Assembly: GCF_002849595.1 (NCBI RefSeq)
Contig: NZ_NRQR01000026.1
Location: 186,001-250,000, forward strand
Source: Luteimonas rhizosphaerae
GTDB lineage: Bacteria; Pseudomonadota; Gammaproteobacteria; Xanthomonadales; Xanthomonadaceae
DNA length: 64,000 nt
Direction of reading: 5' to 3'
In this document: one piece after another, positions 43,559 to 53,548 of the stretch
How the letters are laid out: each line of letters begins with the position of its first letter
How positions within the stretch are numbered: position 1 is the stretch's first letter
Translations under genes and position numbers: made by a program
The notes under the pieces: generated by a model
What the model was told of the DNA's origin: nothing
Seen by the model: the letters and a program-made list of their open reading frames with translations, nothing else
The model's database searches: none

Positions 43559-44293
43559 TCACTCGCGCGGCGGCACGTCGGGCTCGTCGCGGCGACCGCC
43601 GTACCAGAGCTCGAGCGCATCGCGCGAGGTCAGCATGCCGCGACCACGGCGTGCGAACCGCAGCAGCAGGCGCAGATGGCCGAGCGGCGACAGGTGATGG
43701 AGCTTGCGGCCGGACGTGAACACCGGCGCGCGCAGGATCACGAACCGGCCCTGCGTGGCGAGCGCGCGACTCAGGGCGATGTCCTCGCCGGCATACCAGC
43801 GCTCGTCGAAGCCGCCGACCGCATCGAAGGCGACGCGCGTGCAGAACACGAAGCAGCCCGGCGCGATGCCGCGCCAGCGGAAGCCTACGCCCGCCGCCCA
43901 CACGCCGAGCCGCACGTGCCACGGCGGCCGGCCTTCGAGCCGCACGGTCGCGCCGCCGCCGACGGCGCCGTCCGCCAGCGCGGCCAGCGCGGCGTCGAGC
44001 AGGCGCGCGTCGATGCGGGTGTCAGCATCGACGAACACCAGCACCTCGGCCGTCGTGGCCGCCGCACCGGCATTACGGGTCGCGGCGATGTGGCGATGCG
44101 CCACCGGCACCACGCGCGCCCCGTGCGCGGTGGCGATCGCCGCGGTGGCGTCGGTCGAGGCGTCGTCCGCGACGACGATGTCGGCAGCCAGGCCCAGCGC
44201 GGCGACGGCGGCGTGCACCGCGTCCAGGGTCGCGCCGATCCGGCGCGCCTCGTCGAACGCGGGGATCACGAACGCGAGCAGGGGCGTCGTCAT
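43559..44293 (-). CDS. Glycosyltransferase family 2 protein
   Basis: This 244-residue GT-A fold enzyme starts MTTPLLAFVIPAFDEARRIG. It has the nucleotide-sugar site DIVVADDASTDATAAIATAH, the DxD motif VLVFVDADTRIDARLLDAAL, and the acceptor loop GGFDERWYAGEDIALSRALA (ED base). The C terminus is basic (LLRFARRGRGMLTSRDALEL) and probably membrane-associated. The role is transfer of a sugar to a lipid or polysaccharide; the acceptor is unknown. It belongs to a leftward run with the aldo/keto reductase (53 bases upstream). Confidence 0.9.
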   Translation of the reverse strand: MTTPLLAFVIPAFDEARRIGATLDAVHAAVAALGLAADIVVADDASTDATAAIATAHGARVVPVAHRHIAATRNAGAAATTAEVLVFVDADTRIDARLLDAALAALADGAVGGGATVRLEGRPPWHVRLGVWAAGVGFRWRGIAPGCFVFCTRVAFDAVGGFDERWYAGEDIALSRALATQGRFVILRAPVFTSGRKLHHLSPLGHLRLLLRFARRGRGMLTSRDALELWYGGRRDEPDVPPRE

Positions 44294-44346
44294 GGGTGTG
44301 CGGCGGAAGACCGTCCGGGCCGACGGGATGCGCCGGGCCGGACGGG

Positions 44347-45338
<992 letters not shown>

Positions 45339-45342
<4 letters not shown>

Positions 45343-46541
45343 CGCGGTGTCACTCCGTCGGGAACTTCGGGCGGCCAGTCTGGCGAGGCGCGGTGTAAGC
45401 CCGCGTCGAGATCGGGCGTGTCGGCCGTCTCGGCGCCGGGCGAACGGGTGTCCGCATGGCGCGGCGGGGGTGTGCGTACCGTGGCGTCGTCAGCCCCGTC
45501 GGCGCGGCTGATCTCGTTGCGCAGCCGCGGCAGCGCCTCGGGATGGTGCGCGCCGAGGAAGGCCAGCATGCCTTCGCGCACCGCGCAGCGCAGGTCGAAC
45601 AGATCGCCGGAATTGCGCGCGCTGACCAGCAGCCGCACCTCGATCGTGTGCCGGTCGGTCTCGGTGATCTGGGTCACGCAGACGCGCCCGTCCCAGCGCG
45701 GATCGGCCTCGCAGATGCGCTGCAGCTCGGCGCGGATCGCGGCGATCGGCGCGCGGTGGTCCAGCCACAGGAACGCCGTGCCCAGCAGTTGCGCGCTGGT
45801 GCGGGTCCAGTTCTGGAACGGATTGGCGATGAACCATTGCAGCGGCACCACCAGCCGGCGCTCGTCCCAGATGCGCACGACGACGTAGGTCGCGGTGATC
45901 TCCTCGATGCGACCCCATTCGCCTTCGACGATGACCACGTCGTCGAGCCGGATCGGTTGCGCGAGCGCGATCTGCAGGCCGGCGATCAGGTTGCCGAACA
46001 CCGGCTGCGCGGCGACGCCCGCGACCAGGCCGATGATGCCTGCCGAGGCGAGCAGCGCGGCGCCCACCTGGCGGATCTGCGGGAAGGTCATCAGCGCCAG
46101 TGCGACGCCGACCAGCACCACCGCGCCCTGGATCACGCGGCTGATGACGCGCGTCTGCGTCTGCACGCGGCGCGCGGCGAGATTGTCTTCGACGTCGACC
46201 GGATGCTGGCGCAGGATGCGGTCTTCGATCGCACCGACCACGCGCGCGGCGAGCCAGGTCAGGCACAGGAGTCCGCCTATGCCAAGCCAGTGGCGCAGCT
46301 GGCCGGTGAGTCCGGCATCGAGCGGCGTGTAGCGCAGCGCGATCGCGAGGAACAGCAGGGGCAGCGCGATCGACGCGGGCACGGCGACGACGGTCGCGAT
46401 CCGCGCGCGCAGCGACTGGTCCGCGCGCCGCGCCGCGACCCGTGCCAGGCCGCGCAGGCCCCAGTGCACGGCGATGCCGAGTACGAGGGCGACGACGAGC
46501 GGCCACGCGACGGCGGCGCTCTGGGTCCAGTCCAGGGACAT
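45339..46541 (-). CDS. Mechanosensitive channel, MscS family
   Basis: This 400-residue inner membrane protein has about four N-terminal helices and the MscS core: [20 protein letters not shown] (pore-lining, Gly/Ala rich), [20 protein letters not shown] and [20 protein letters not shown], the beta domain motif. The basic loop [20 protein letters not shown] also matches. The C-terminal tail is acidic and disordered ([13 protein letters not shown]). The channel opens at low osmolarity to relieve turgor. It is translationally coupled to the downstream aldo/keto reductase. Confidence 0.92.
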
Positions 46542-46690
46542 GAGGACTCCGGTTGACGGCGAGAAGCGATCGATTGTGCGGTGCAGCAGGTCCAGAGTCC
46601 GTCAATGGCTGGGCGCCGTGTGCCGCGCCGCCGGTGTGGAGTCGACGCGCTCCTGCAAAACGGCGTTCCTGCGCGCCACTGCCCGCAGCG

Positions 46691-46777
46691 TCATCGCAGC
46701 CAGGCCGCGGCGAGCGCGACGAGCACGAGGACGATCGATGCGCCGATCCCGGCGCGTCGCAGGTGGCGATGCATCAT
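46691..46777 (-). CDS. Possible 28-residue single-helix membrane peptide
   Basis: The frame MMHRHLRRAGIGASIVLVLV continues ALAAAWLR and then a stop. It has a positively charged start and one membrane helix. TGGAG lies ahead of the double ATG. It sits 38 bases downstream of the ferric-reductase-like gene in the same direction and may be its accessory peptide. Support is weak because of the length. Confidence 0.4.
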   Translation of the reverse strand: MMHRHLRRAGIGASIVLVLVALAAAWLR

Positions 46778-46814
46778 CGAGCGGGGCTCCAGGCGAGCGG
46801 GCGGCGGACCATCG

Positions 46815-48137
46815 TCACACCAGCCCGAAGCGTTCGGAGTACAGCCGCTCCGACCCCACGCCGTGCCGGCGCAAGACCGGCTCGACCGCATCGGCCATGA
46901 CCTCGGGACCGCAGACGTAGGCGCACCGGCGCGTGATGTCCGCCGGCAGATGACGCGCGAGCAGGTCCGCGTCGAGATGGCCGGTCTCGCCCGTCCAGCC
47001 GTCGTGGCCGGTCTCGAGCACGTGCACGACGGTCAGCGGCAGCACGCCGGCCAGCGCAGCAAGCTCGTCGCGGAACAGCACCTCGTCCCAGGCCGGGCTG
47101 CCGTAGAGCAGCAGCAGCGGCGCCGTCGCGCCGCGATCGCGCGCGGTGCGCAGCATGCTTATCATCGGCGTGATGCCGACGCCGCCGGCGAGCAGCACCG
47201 CGCCGTGTTCGGACACCTCCGGCCGGTAGGCGAACTCGCCGTAGGGCCCTTCGACGAAGGCGGTGTCGCCCGGCGCCGCGGTCGCCGCGAGCCGGCCGGT
47301 GAAATCGCCGAGCGGCTTGATCGTGAACGCCAGCGCCGCCTCGTCCGCGCTGGAGCTGATCGAGAACGGATGCTGTTGCAGGCGCCATGGCGTCGCACCG
47401 AGCGTGATCCACGCGTACTGGCCGGGCCGGAACCGCAGGCCGTCGTGGCCGCGCGGCTGCAGCGTCAGCGTGTGGCTGCCGTCGCGTTCGGTGGTCAGCG
47501 ACCGCACGGTCCACGGCCGTCGCTGCAGGCGTCGGGGCCGCAGCACCCGGGTCTCGAGCACCGCGACCAGCGACGCGCCGACGACCAGCGCGAGTGCGGC
47601 CTGCTTCCACCACGGGCCGGTGTAGTGCCCGACCATCAGCGCATGGCCCAGGCCCAGCGTCACGACCAGCAACGCCAGCGCGCCGTGCAGCAGGCGCCAG
47701 TGCTCGTACGACAGGCCGAACGACAGCCGCCACAGCGACGTCGCCGCCAGCCACGTCACCGACAGCAGCACGGTCCACAGCGCCGACGCGCGCAGCCAGT
47801 CGGCGCGCGGATCCAGATAGTCGAGAAAGCGCACGTCGCCCAGCACCATCGTCAGCGGATGCGCGAACACCAGCCCCCAGCCGAGCAGGCCGGTCTGACG
47901 ATGGAACTGCAGCACGTCGTCCTGGCCCAGTCCGCGCGCGACCCAGCGCTGGCGGCCCGAGGTCAGCGCCTGCGCCGCGAGCACGCCGAGCCCGAGCAGT
48001 CCGAGCATCGCGCCGGTCTCGACGAGCCGGCCGCGTGCCGCGGGCGGATCGCCGCTCAGCGCGATCGCCATCGGCAACAGCGCCATGCCGAGGTAGCCGC
48101 ACAGCCACAGCGCCAGGCGCCACCAGCGGGTGTTCAC
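46815..48137 (-). CDS. Ferric-reductase-like flavocytochrome
   Basis: This 440-residue protein (GTG 48137) has a six-helix ferric reductase membrane domain with haem-ligand-type histidines (LQFHRQTGLLGWGLVFAHPL and HWRLLHGALALLVVTLGLGH). It then carries a ferredoxin-reductase-type FAD domain (RFRPGQYAWITLG, QQHPFSISSS) and an NAD(P) domain (VLLAGGVGITPMISMLR, YVCGPEVMADAVEPVLRRHG). It moves electrons from NAD(P)H across the membrane to an outside acceptor, for example ferric iron, oxygen or a haem protein. Its GTG overlaps the CtaG stop (GTGA), so the two are coupled. Confidence 0.9.
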   Translation of the reverse strand: MNTRWWRLALWLCGYLGMALLPMAIALSGDPPAARGRLVETGAMLGLLGLGVLAAQALTSGRQRWVARGLGQDDVLQFHRQTGLLGWGLVFAHPLTMVLGDVRFLDYLDPRADWLRASALWTVLLSVTWLAATSLWRLSFGLSYEHWRLLHGALALLVVTLGLGHALMVGHYTGPWWKQAALALVVGASLVAVLETRVLRPRRLQRRPWTVRSLTTERDGSHTLTLQPRGHDGLRFRPGQYAWITLGATPWRLQQHPFSISSSADEAALAFTIKPLGDFTGRLAATAAPGDTAFVEGPYGEFAYRPEVSEHGAVLLAGGVGITPMISMLRTARDRGATAPLLLLYGSPAWDEVLFRDELAALAGVLPLTVVHVLETGHDGWTGETGHLDADLLARHLPADITRRCAYVCGPEVMADAVEPVLRRHGVGSERLYSERFGLV

Positions 48138-49060
48138 GCGTCGCCGCCGGGGCGACGCGACACGGCGTGCGCACGCCGTTCGGTGCGACGGAACAGCGCG
48201 ACCAGCAGCCACATGCCGACGGCCAGATACGGCAGCGCGCCCGGCACCCACATCACCAGCCCGGCCAGCTGCTGGTCGACTAGCGGATCGAGGCCGACCA
48301 GCATCGCGCGGTCGGTGTAGACCGGATACAGCAGCCGCGGCGCGAACGTCAGCAGGGCGCCGAGGAATCCCATCGGCATCATCACCGCGACCAGCGCCAC
48401 CAGGCCCGAGGTCGCGCCCGCATCGGGCGCACGCAGCCGGCGCCAGACCGCGGCCCAGAACCACAGTCCCGCGAGCAGGAAGCTCGCGTGCATGGCCCAG
48501 TGCAGCGGCTCGCTGCCGAGCGCGGCGGTCGTCGCGCCGGGCAGGTGCCAGCCCCACATCACCGCGACGTGGACGATCGTCGCCGGCGTCAACGCACGCG
48601 CCAGCGCGGTCATCGGCCGATGCAGCCCACGATGCAGCGCATGCGCCGCACGCCGCGGCAGGGCCACGCTCGCGACGGCGAACGGCCGCGCGGCGAGCAG
48701 CAGCGGCGGCGCCAGCGCCAGCAGGGTCATGTGCTGGCCCATGTGCGCGCTGAGCGCGTATTCGCCGAAGGCGTCGAGCGGCCACACCATCGCCATGCTT
48801 ATCGCGGCGATGCCGGCGGCGAAGGCCGCGACTTCGAGGCGGCTCACGCCACGCCCGCGGCCCGCGCGCGCCCACAGCCGCGCGACGCCCAGGGCGTACA
48901 GAGAGGTGCCCAGCAGCAGCGGCACGAGCAGCCAGGGCGAGAACGTCCACGACGTCGCCAGCGTCGGCGGGTCGCCTTCGGGCAGGACCGCGTGCGCGGC
49001 AGGCGCCAGGCAGGCGGCCAGGCCGGCCAGCAGGGCGCGGCGGAACGGGACACGGATCAT
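48134..49060 (-). CDS. Cytochrome c oxidase assembly protein, CtaG (caa3_CtaG) family
   Basis: This 308-residue protein has a signal-like start (MIRVPFRRALLAGLAACLAP) and about seven helices, including LLVPLLLGTSLYALGVARLW, HMGQHMTLLALAPPLLLAAR, VHVAVMWGWHLPGATTAALG and HWAMHASFLLAGLWFWAAVW, with conserved histidines that are thought to bind copper. CtaG_caa3 proteins help assemble aa3/caa3-type oxidases. The oxidase itself is about 2 kb away on the same strand, which supports this role. The start at 49060 is used. Confidence 0.88.
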   Translation of the reverse strand: MIRVPFRRALLAGLAACLAPAAHAVLPEGDPPTLATSWTFSPWLLVPLLLGTSLYALGVARLWARAGRGRGVSRLEVAAFAAGIAAISMAMVWPLDAFGEYALSAHMGQHMTLLALAPPLLLAARPFAVASVALPRRAAHALHRGLHRPMTALARALTPATIVHVAVMWGWHLPGATTAALGSEPLHWAMHASFLLAGLWFWAAVWRRLRAPDAGATSGLVALVAVMMPMGFLGALLTFAPRLLYPVYTDRAMLVGLDPLVDQQLAGLVMWVPGALPYLAVGMWLLVALFRRTERRAHAVSRRPGGDA

Positions 49061-49171
49061 GCGGCGACGGTAGCAGCGCATCGCGGGACATCGCGTCGAC
49101 GGCCACGCCCGCATGCACCGCCCGTTGATGCGGGATGCGCCACACTGCGCCATCGATTTCCGGAGCTGCCG

Positions 49172-49669
49172 GTGTATTTCTGGCTCAAAGTCCTGCACAT
49201 CCTCGCGATGACGATCTGGTTCGCCGGCCTGTTCTTCCTGCCGCGGCTGTTCGTCGCGCGGCACCGGCGCGAGCTCGATGCCGACGACGCGTTCTGGAAT
49301 CCGGTCACCAACACGCTGTTCTTCTGGATCATGACGCCGGCGGCGATCGTTACGATCCTCGCGGGCATGGTGCTCATCGCCTGGAATCCGACCGGGGCGT
49401 GGCTGGTGCTCAAGCTCGTCGTCGTCGCGCTGGCGGTGCTGATGCACCTGTACTTCGGTCTGCTGCTGTACGAACTCGGCCAGGATCGCGACCGCCACGG
49501 ACCGGTGTTCTACCGCGTCGTCGGCTGGGCACCGCTGGCGTTCCTGCTCGGCATCGCCGCCTTGACCGGTGCCAAGCCGGAGACCGTCGGCGATCTGCCG
49601 CCGCCGCCGACGCAACGTGCGGCCGATACCGAGCTGGTGCCGGGGCTGGAGGATGCGCCGACGCTGTGA
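49172..49669 (+). CDS. hemJ: Protoporphyrinogen oxidase HemJ-like/CopD family membrane protein
   Basis: This 165-residue protein starts at GTG 49172 after CCGGAGCTGCC: VYFWLKVLHILAMTIWFAGL, then FFLPRLFVARHRRE, a helix pair FWIMTPAAIVTILAGMVLIA and LKLVVVALAVLMHLYFGLLL, and GWAPLAFLLGIAALTGAKPE. This pattern (K-x-LHI and W-F-A-G-L-F-x-L-P-R-L-F) is the HemJ hallmark. HemJ oxidises protoporphyrinogen IX in haem synthesis and is typical for bacteria without HemG or HemY. It is divergent from the CtaG operon with a 111-base promoter gap, near the oxidase that needs haem. Confidence 0.85.
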   Translation: MYFWLKVLHILAMTIWFAGLFFLPRLFVARHRRELDADDAFWNPVTNTLFFWIMTPAAIVTILAGMVLIAWNPTGAWLVLKLVVVALAVLMHLYFGLLLYELGQDRDRHGPVFYRVVGWAPLAFLLGIAALTGAKPETVGDLPPPPTQRAADTELVPGLEDAPTL

Positions 49670-49819
49670 GCCGATGGCTCGCGTCGCGCGTGCCGAGTCT
49701 TCGCCGCTGCGTTGATCCGGATTCGACGGGTGGCGCGGTGGTTCGTGTGCCTCGAAGTCCCGAACGAGCCGCCGTTGGGTCACACGCCATTCCCATGCGT
49801 CTGATCGCGCGACCGCCTT

Positions 49820-49990
49820 TGTAGGAGCGCGCTCGCGCGCGACCGGGCGAGCGGCCTCCGTCGCGCGGAAATCGGACATCGCAAACGTGTCGCGACGGGC
49901 CGCCGTTGTCGTTGCAGACGCGAGGTGGGGTGGCGGCGGCGTCCACCGTGCGCAACGCCAACGGCATCGCGCCCGAGCGCGCTCCTACAG
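49820..49990. repeat. Inverted pair of REP sequences (REP doublet, about 170 bp)
   Basis: The left copy (49820-49843) reads TGTAGGAGCGCGCTCG followed by CGCGCGAC. The right copy (49966-49990) is its reverse complement with 2 mismatches, starting ATCGCGCCCGAGCG and ending TCCTACAGG. Such head-to-head pairs with a central spacer are mobile, non-coding units of the REP/BIME type. The remainder of the 411-base gap between 49670 and 50080 shows no gene. A further copy lies at 18630. Confidence 0.75.
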
Positions 49991-50080
49991 GAAGCAGTGC
50001 GAGGCAGTGGATCGCGAAGCGCGTCCGCCCGATGCCGTCCTCGAATCCCGAAACGTCCGCGCCGGGATGACGCCGGCCGC

Positions 50081-50614
50081 TCACTCCGCCGGCGGCTTGC
50101 TGTCCTTGCCTTCCGCCAGCTCCGGGTCCTCGTCGCCGTAGACGCCGACGCCGTGGCGGAAGCTCAGCGTACCGCCGAGCCAGCCGGCCACGCCGACCAG
50201 CACCGCCATCATCGACGACGACAGCAGGCCCCAGGGCCAGACGGCCGCGACGTGGTCGGGCAGGCGCAGCCAGACGCCGAGCGCGGCCATCGCCAGCACC
50301 ATCACCGCGACGATGAAGTGGTTCCACGCCGAGACGTGCCGGCGCACGACGCGGATCGACATCATGTCGATCGTGCCGAACACGCCGGCGATCAGGCCCA
50401 TCGCCAGACCGGCGACGTTGAGCCAGAACGACAACTCGGCCCAGAACGGCGCCCGCAGCCACAGGAACAGCAGGTCGGTGACGACCACGACGCTGAGGAA
50501 CGCGATGGGGAACGTCACCAGCATCGGATGGATCGGGTGCTTGGCGATCGCGACCACACTCTCGACGGTGTGGCTCTGCGTCTGCGGCACGGGTTGTTTC
50601 AGATCCTTGCGCAT
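50081..50614 (-). CDS. DUF2231 membrane protein
   Basis: This 177-residue inner membrane protein has four helices and the DUF2231 signature: AKHPIHPMLVTFPIAFLSVV, VAGLAMGLIAGVFGTIDMMS, SAWNHFIVAVMVLAMAALGV and SSSMMAVLVGVAGWLGGTLS. HPIHPMLVTFP is the hallmark motif. The function is unknown. It is the last gene of the leftward oxidase unit, 34 bases after the small membrane protein. Confidence 0.88.
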   Translation of the reverse strand: MRKDLKQPVPQTQSHTVESVVAIAKHPIHPMLVTFPIAFLSVVVVTDLLFLWLRAPFWAELSFWLNVAGLAMGLIAGVFGTIDMMSIRVVRRHVSAWNHFIVAVMVLAMAALGVWLRLPDHVAAVWPWGLLSSSMMAVLVGVAGWLGGTLSFRHGVGVYGDEDPELAEGKDSKPPAE

Positions 50615-50648
50615 CGGGGTCTCGGTGGGGGCGAGGGCGTCGTCGCCG

Positions 50649-51011
50649 TCAGCAGGTGGGGAGCAGGGCGACCGGCACTGCGGTGAACACGACCGCGATC
50701 GCCGACAGCAGCGCGGTCAGCCCGGTCAGCGCGATCAGGAACAGGTCGCGCTGGGACGCGGCGCGACCGGTATCGGTAACGCGCAGACGACGCCAGCGCT
50801 GTCCTGCACGCAGGCCGAGCGCGGCGATCGCCGCCAGCGCCAGCACGGTGAGAAGCGACAGCGCCCAGGTGACCGGTTCCAGGCCGGCGACCGGCTCGCG
50901 CCAGACATCGCGCGCGCAGGCGATGCCCTGCAGGCTGTAGACCACGGTGAAGTGCAGCGCCCACACCGCGAGCGGCGCCGACACCTTCATCAGCGATGGC
51001 GCGCTGCTCAC
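50649..51011 (-). CDS. Small membrane protein of the cytochrome oxidase operon
   Basis: This 120-residue protein starts at GTG 51011 inside the oxidase stop (GTGA overlap). It has three hydrophobic segments: VWALHFTVVYSLQGIACARD, WALSLLTVLALAAIAALGLR and FLIALTGLTALLSAIAVVFT. I recognise no family name, but tight coupling to subunit I-III suggests a role in the oxidase complex or its assembly, as with other short membrane proteins in such operons. Confidence 0.7.
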   Translation of the reverse strand: MSSAPSLMKVSAPLAVWALHFTVVYSLQGIACARDVWREPVAGLEPVTWALSLLTVLALAAIAALGLRAGQRWRRLRVTDTGRAASQRDLFLIALTGLTALLSAIAVVFTAVPVALLPTC

Positions 51012-53548
51012 AGCCACCTCGGCAGCAGATGCAGCACCGCCAGTGTGATCACGCCCTGGCCGACGACGTAGCGCCACAGACCGGTCGCGATCCGCGGTTC
51101 CAGCGTGCGCACGCCACCGGCGCGGCCACGGTGGAGCCGCAGCGCGACGAAACCGCCGACCAGCAGCGCGACGACGACGTGCACGATGTGGAACCCGGCC
51201 AGCGTCCACACCACCGACGCATAGGCATGCTGCTGCGGCGCTGCGGTGGCGCCGGAGACAGCCACCAGCTGCAGCACGGTGAAGGCGATGCCGGCGCCGA
51301 TCGCCGCCAGCGACCAGGCGATCGCCGTGCCGCGTCGCGTCGCCGCCGCGGCGCCCGGCACGCGGGTCGCCGCGAACCACGCGACCAGCAACGCCGCCAG
51401 CGCCGCCACGGCCACGGGCAGATCGGGGATCGTCGAACCCGCAGGCGGCCAGACCGGGGCACCGAGCCACAGGTAGAAATACGCGAACACCAGGGATGCG
51501 AACAGCGAGCCGTCGATCAGCAGCGACGCGACCAGCGCCCACCAGCCCGGCGCGTTGCGCGCGGAATACTGCGTCGGCAACCGCAGGCCCGGCGCGACCT
51601 CGATGTCGTCCGGCGCATCGCGATGGCCGGTGGTCCACGCCCAGCGCAGGAACAGCCCGAGCAGCGGCACCAGCATCAGCAGCGACACCCAGTACTGCGA
51701 GGCGATGAAGCCCGTCAGCAGCACCGCGATCATCAGCGCGCCGACCAGCGGCAGCCAGGTCGACTGCGAGATCCGGATCACCTGCTCGGGCTGCGCCGAC
51801 TGGATGCCGGTGCCGAGCAGCTCGCGCTGGCCGTCGTGCGCTTCGCCGAGCAGGCCGTCGGTGCGGCGTGTCTCGTCGGCGATCGCCGGCCGGTCCCACA
51901 ACGGATAACGGCCGTCGACGTGCGGCACCGATGCGAAGTTGTAGTTCGGTACCGGCTGCGGCAGTGCCCATTCCAGCGTGCCGGCCTGCCACGGGTTCTC
52001 GACCGCGCGACGTCCCAGGCGGAAGCACAGCGCGACGTCGATGAGGATCGCGATCATGCCGACCGCCATGACGAAGCCGGCCGCCGTCGAGAGCAGGTTG
52101 AGCCACTGCACGCCGAGTTCCATCGAGTAGGAATCGACGCGGCGCGGCATGCCCGCCAGACCGGTGATGTGCATCGGCAGGAAGGTCAGGTTGAAGCCGA
52201 TGAACAGCAGCCAGAAGCCGCTGCGGCTCAACGATTCGCTGGGCATGCGCCCGCTCGCCAGCGGCAGCCAGTAATAGAGCCCGGCGAACAGCGGGAACAT
52301 CAGCCCGCCGATCAGCACGTAATGCAGATGGGCGACGACGAAATGGGTGTCGTGTGCCTGCCAGTCGAACGGCACGAAAGCCAGCATGACCCCGGTCAGC
52401 CCGCCGCAGACGAACACCACGAAGAAGCCGATGATGTAGAGCATCGGCACGCGCAACCAGGGTTTGCCCGCCCACAGCGTGGCGATCCACGCGAAGATCT
52501 GGATGCCCGTCGGGATCGCCACCGCCATGCTCGCCGCGCTGAAGAACGCCAGCGCCAGCAGCGGGATGCCGACCGCGAACATATGGTGCACCCACAGCCC
52601 GAAGCTGAGGAAGCCGGTCGCGACCAGCGCCAGCACGATCCACGTGTAGCCCACGACCGGGCGCCGCGCGAAGGTCGGAATCACCATCGACACCACGCCC
52701 GCCGCCGGCAGGAAGATGATGTAGACCTCGGGATGACCGAACAGCCAGAACAGGTGCTGCCACAGCAGCGGATCGCCGCCGCGGCCGACCTCGAAGAACG
52801 CGAAGTCGAACGCGCGCTGGATCTCGAGCAGGATGCTGGCCAGGATCAGCGGCGGAAAGCCGAACGCGATCATGAAGGCCGTGACCAGCACCGCCCACGC
52901 GAACAGCGGCATGCGCCGCAGGTCCATGCCCGGCGCGCGCGTGATCAGGATCGCGACGATCAGCTCGATCGCCGCGGTGACCGCCGCGATCTCGGCGAAG
53001 GTCACGCCGATCAGCCAGAAGTCCGGGCCCATGCCGGGCGAATAGGTCTTGTCGGTCAGCGGCGTGTACATGAACCAGCCGCCCTCGGGCGCTGCGCCGA
53101 ACAGGAAGCTCGAATACAGGAACAGGCCGCCGAACAGGTAGCACCACCAGCCGAAGGCCGACAGCCGCGGGAACGGCAGGTCGCGCGCGCCGATCATCTT
53201 CGGGATCAGGTACATCGCGAAGCCTTCCATGATCGGCACCGCGAACAGGAACATCATCGTCGTGCCGTGCATGGTCACGAACTGCGCGTAGCGCTGCGGA
53301 TCGAGCACCTGCGCGCCCGGCCACGCCAGCTGCAGGCGGATGAACATCGACAGCAGGCCGCCGATCAGCAGGAACGCGAAGCCGGTCGCGATGAAGCGGA
53401 ACGCGATCGTCGAATGGTTCACCGCGGTCAGCTGGCCGACGAGGCCGCGGCCATTGGCCCAGACGCGGTCCAGCGTCGCCAGCCGCTCGTTGTGGCGCAG
53501 ATGGTCGCCCGGCGTGGGAATCGTGTGGTCGGGACCGGTGCGGCTCAC
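51008..53548 (-). CDS. Cytochrome c oxidase fused subunits I and III
   Basis: This 846-residue protein fuses oxidase subunit I (about residues 1-560) to subunit III (about 640-846). Subunit I carries a haem-ligand His in HGTTMMFLFAVPIMEGFAMY, the CuB ligands in WLFGHPEVYIIFLPAAG (His with the cross-linked Tyr) and FGLWVHHMFAVGIPL, and DTHFVVAHLHYVLIGG for the second haem. Subunit III begins around APGWWALVASLLIDGSLFAS, with HIVHVVVALLVGGFVALRLH. It reduces oxygen to water in the inner membrane and pumps protons. The start overlaps the subunit II stop (ATGA), and the stop overlaps the next gene. Confidence 0.95.
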   Translation of the reverse strand: MSRTGPDHTIPTPGDHLRHNERLATLDRVWANGRGLVGQLTAVNHSTIAFRFIATGFAFLLIGGLLSMFIRLQLAWPGAQVLDPQRYAQFVTMHGTTMMFLFAVPIMEGFAMYLIPKMIGARDLPFPRLSAFGWWCYLFGGLFLYSSFLFGAAPEGGWFMYTPLTDKTYSPGMGPDFWLIGVTFAEIAAVTAAIELIVAILITRAPGMDLRRMPLFAWAVLVTAFMIAFGFPPLILASILLEIQRAFDFAFFEVGRGGDPLLWQHLFWLFGHPEVYIIFLPAAGVVSMVIPTFARRPVVGYTWIVLALVATGFLSFGLWVHHMFAVGIPLLALAFFSAASMAVAIPTGIQIFAWIATLWAGKPWLRVPMLYIIGFFVVFVCGGLTGVMLAFVPFDWQAHDTHFVVAHLHYVLIGGLMFPLFAGLYYWLPLASGRMPSESLSRSGFWLLFIGFNLTFLPMHITGLAGMPRRVDSYSMELGVQWLNLLSTAAGFVMAVGMIAILIDVALCFRLGRRAVENPWQAGTLEWALPQPVPNYNFASVPHVDGRYPLWDRPAIADETRRTDGLLGEAHDGQRELLGTGIQSAQPEQVIRISQSTWLPLVGALMIAVLLTGFIASQYWVSLLMLVPLLGLFLRWAWTTGHRDAPDDIEVAPGLRLPTQYSARNAPGWWALVASLLIDGSLFASLVFAYFYLWLGAPVWPPAGSTIPDLPVAVAALAALLVAWFAATRVPGAAAATRRGTAIAWSLAAIGAGIAFTVLQLVAVSGATAAPQQHAYASVVWTLAGFHIVHVVVALLVGGFVALRLHRGRAGGVRTLEPRIATGLWRYVVGQGVITLAVLHLLPRWL

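Noticed and set aside
46636..46658. Possible further copy of the REP palindrome (GTCGACGCGCTCCTGCAA)
   Set aside because: Only about half the repeat matches; could be chance in GC-rich DNA.
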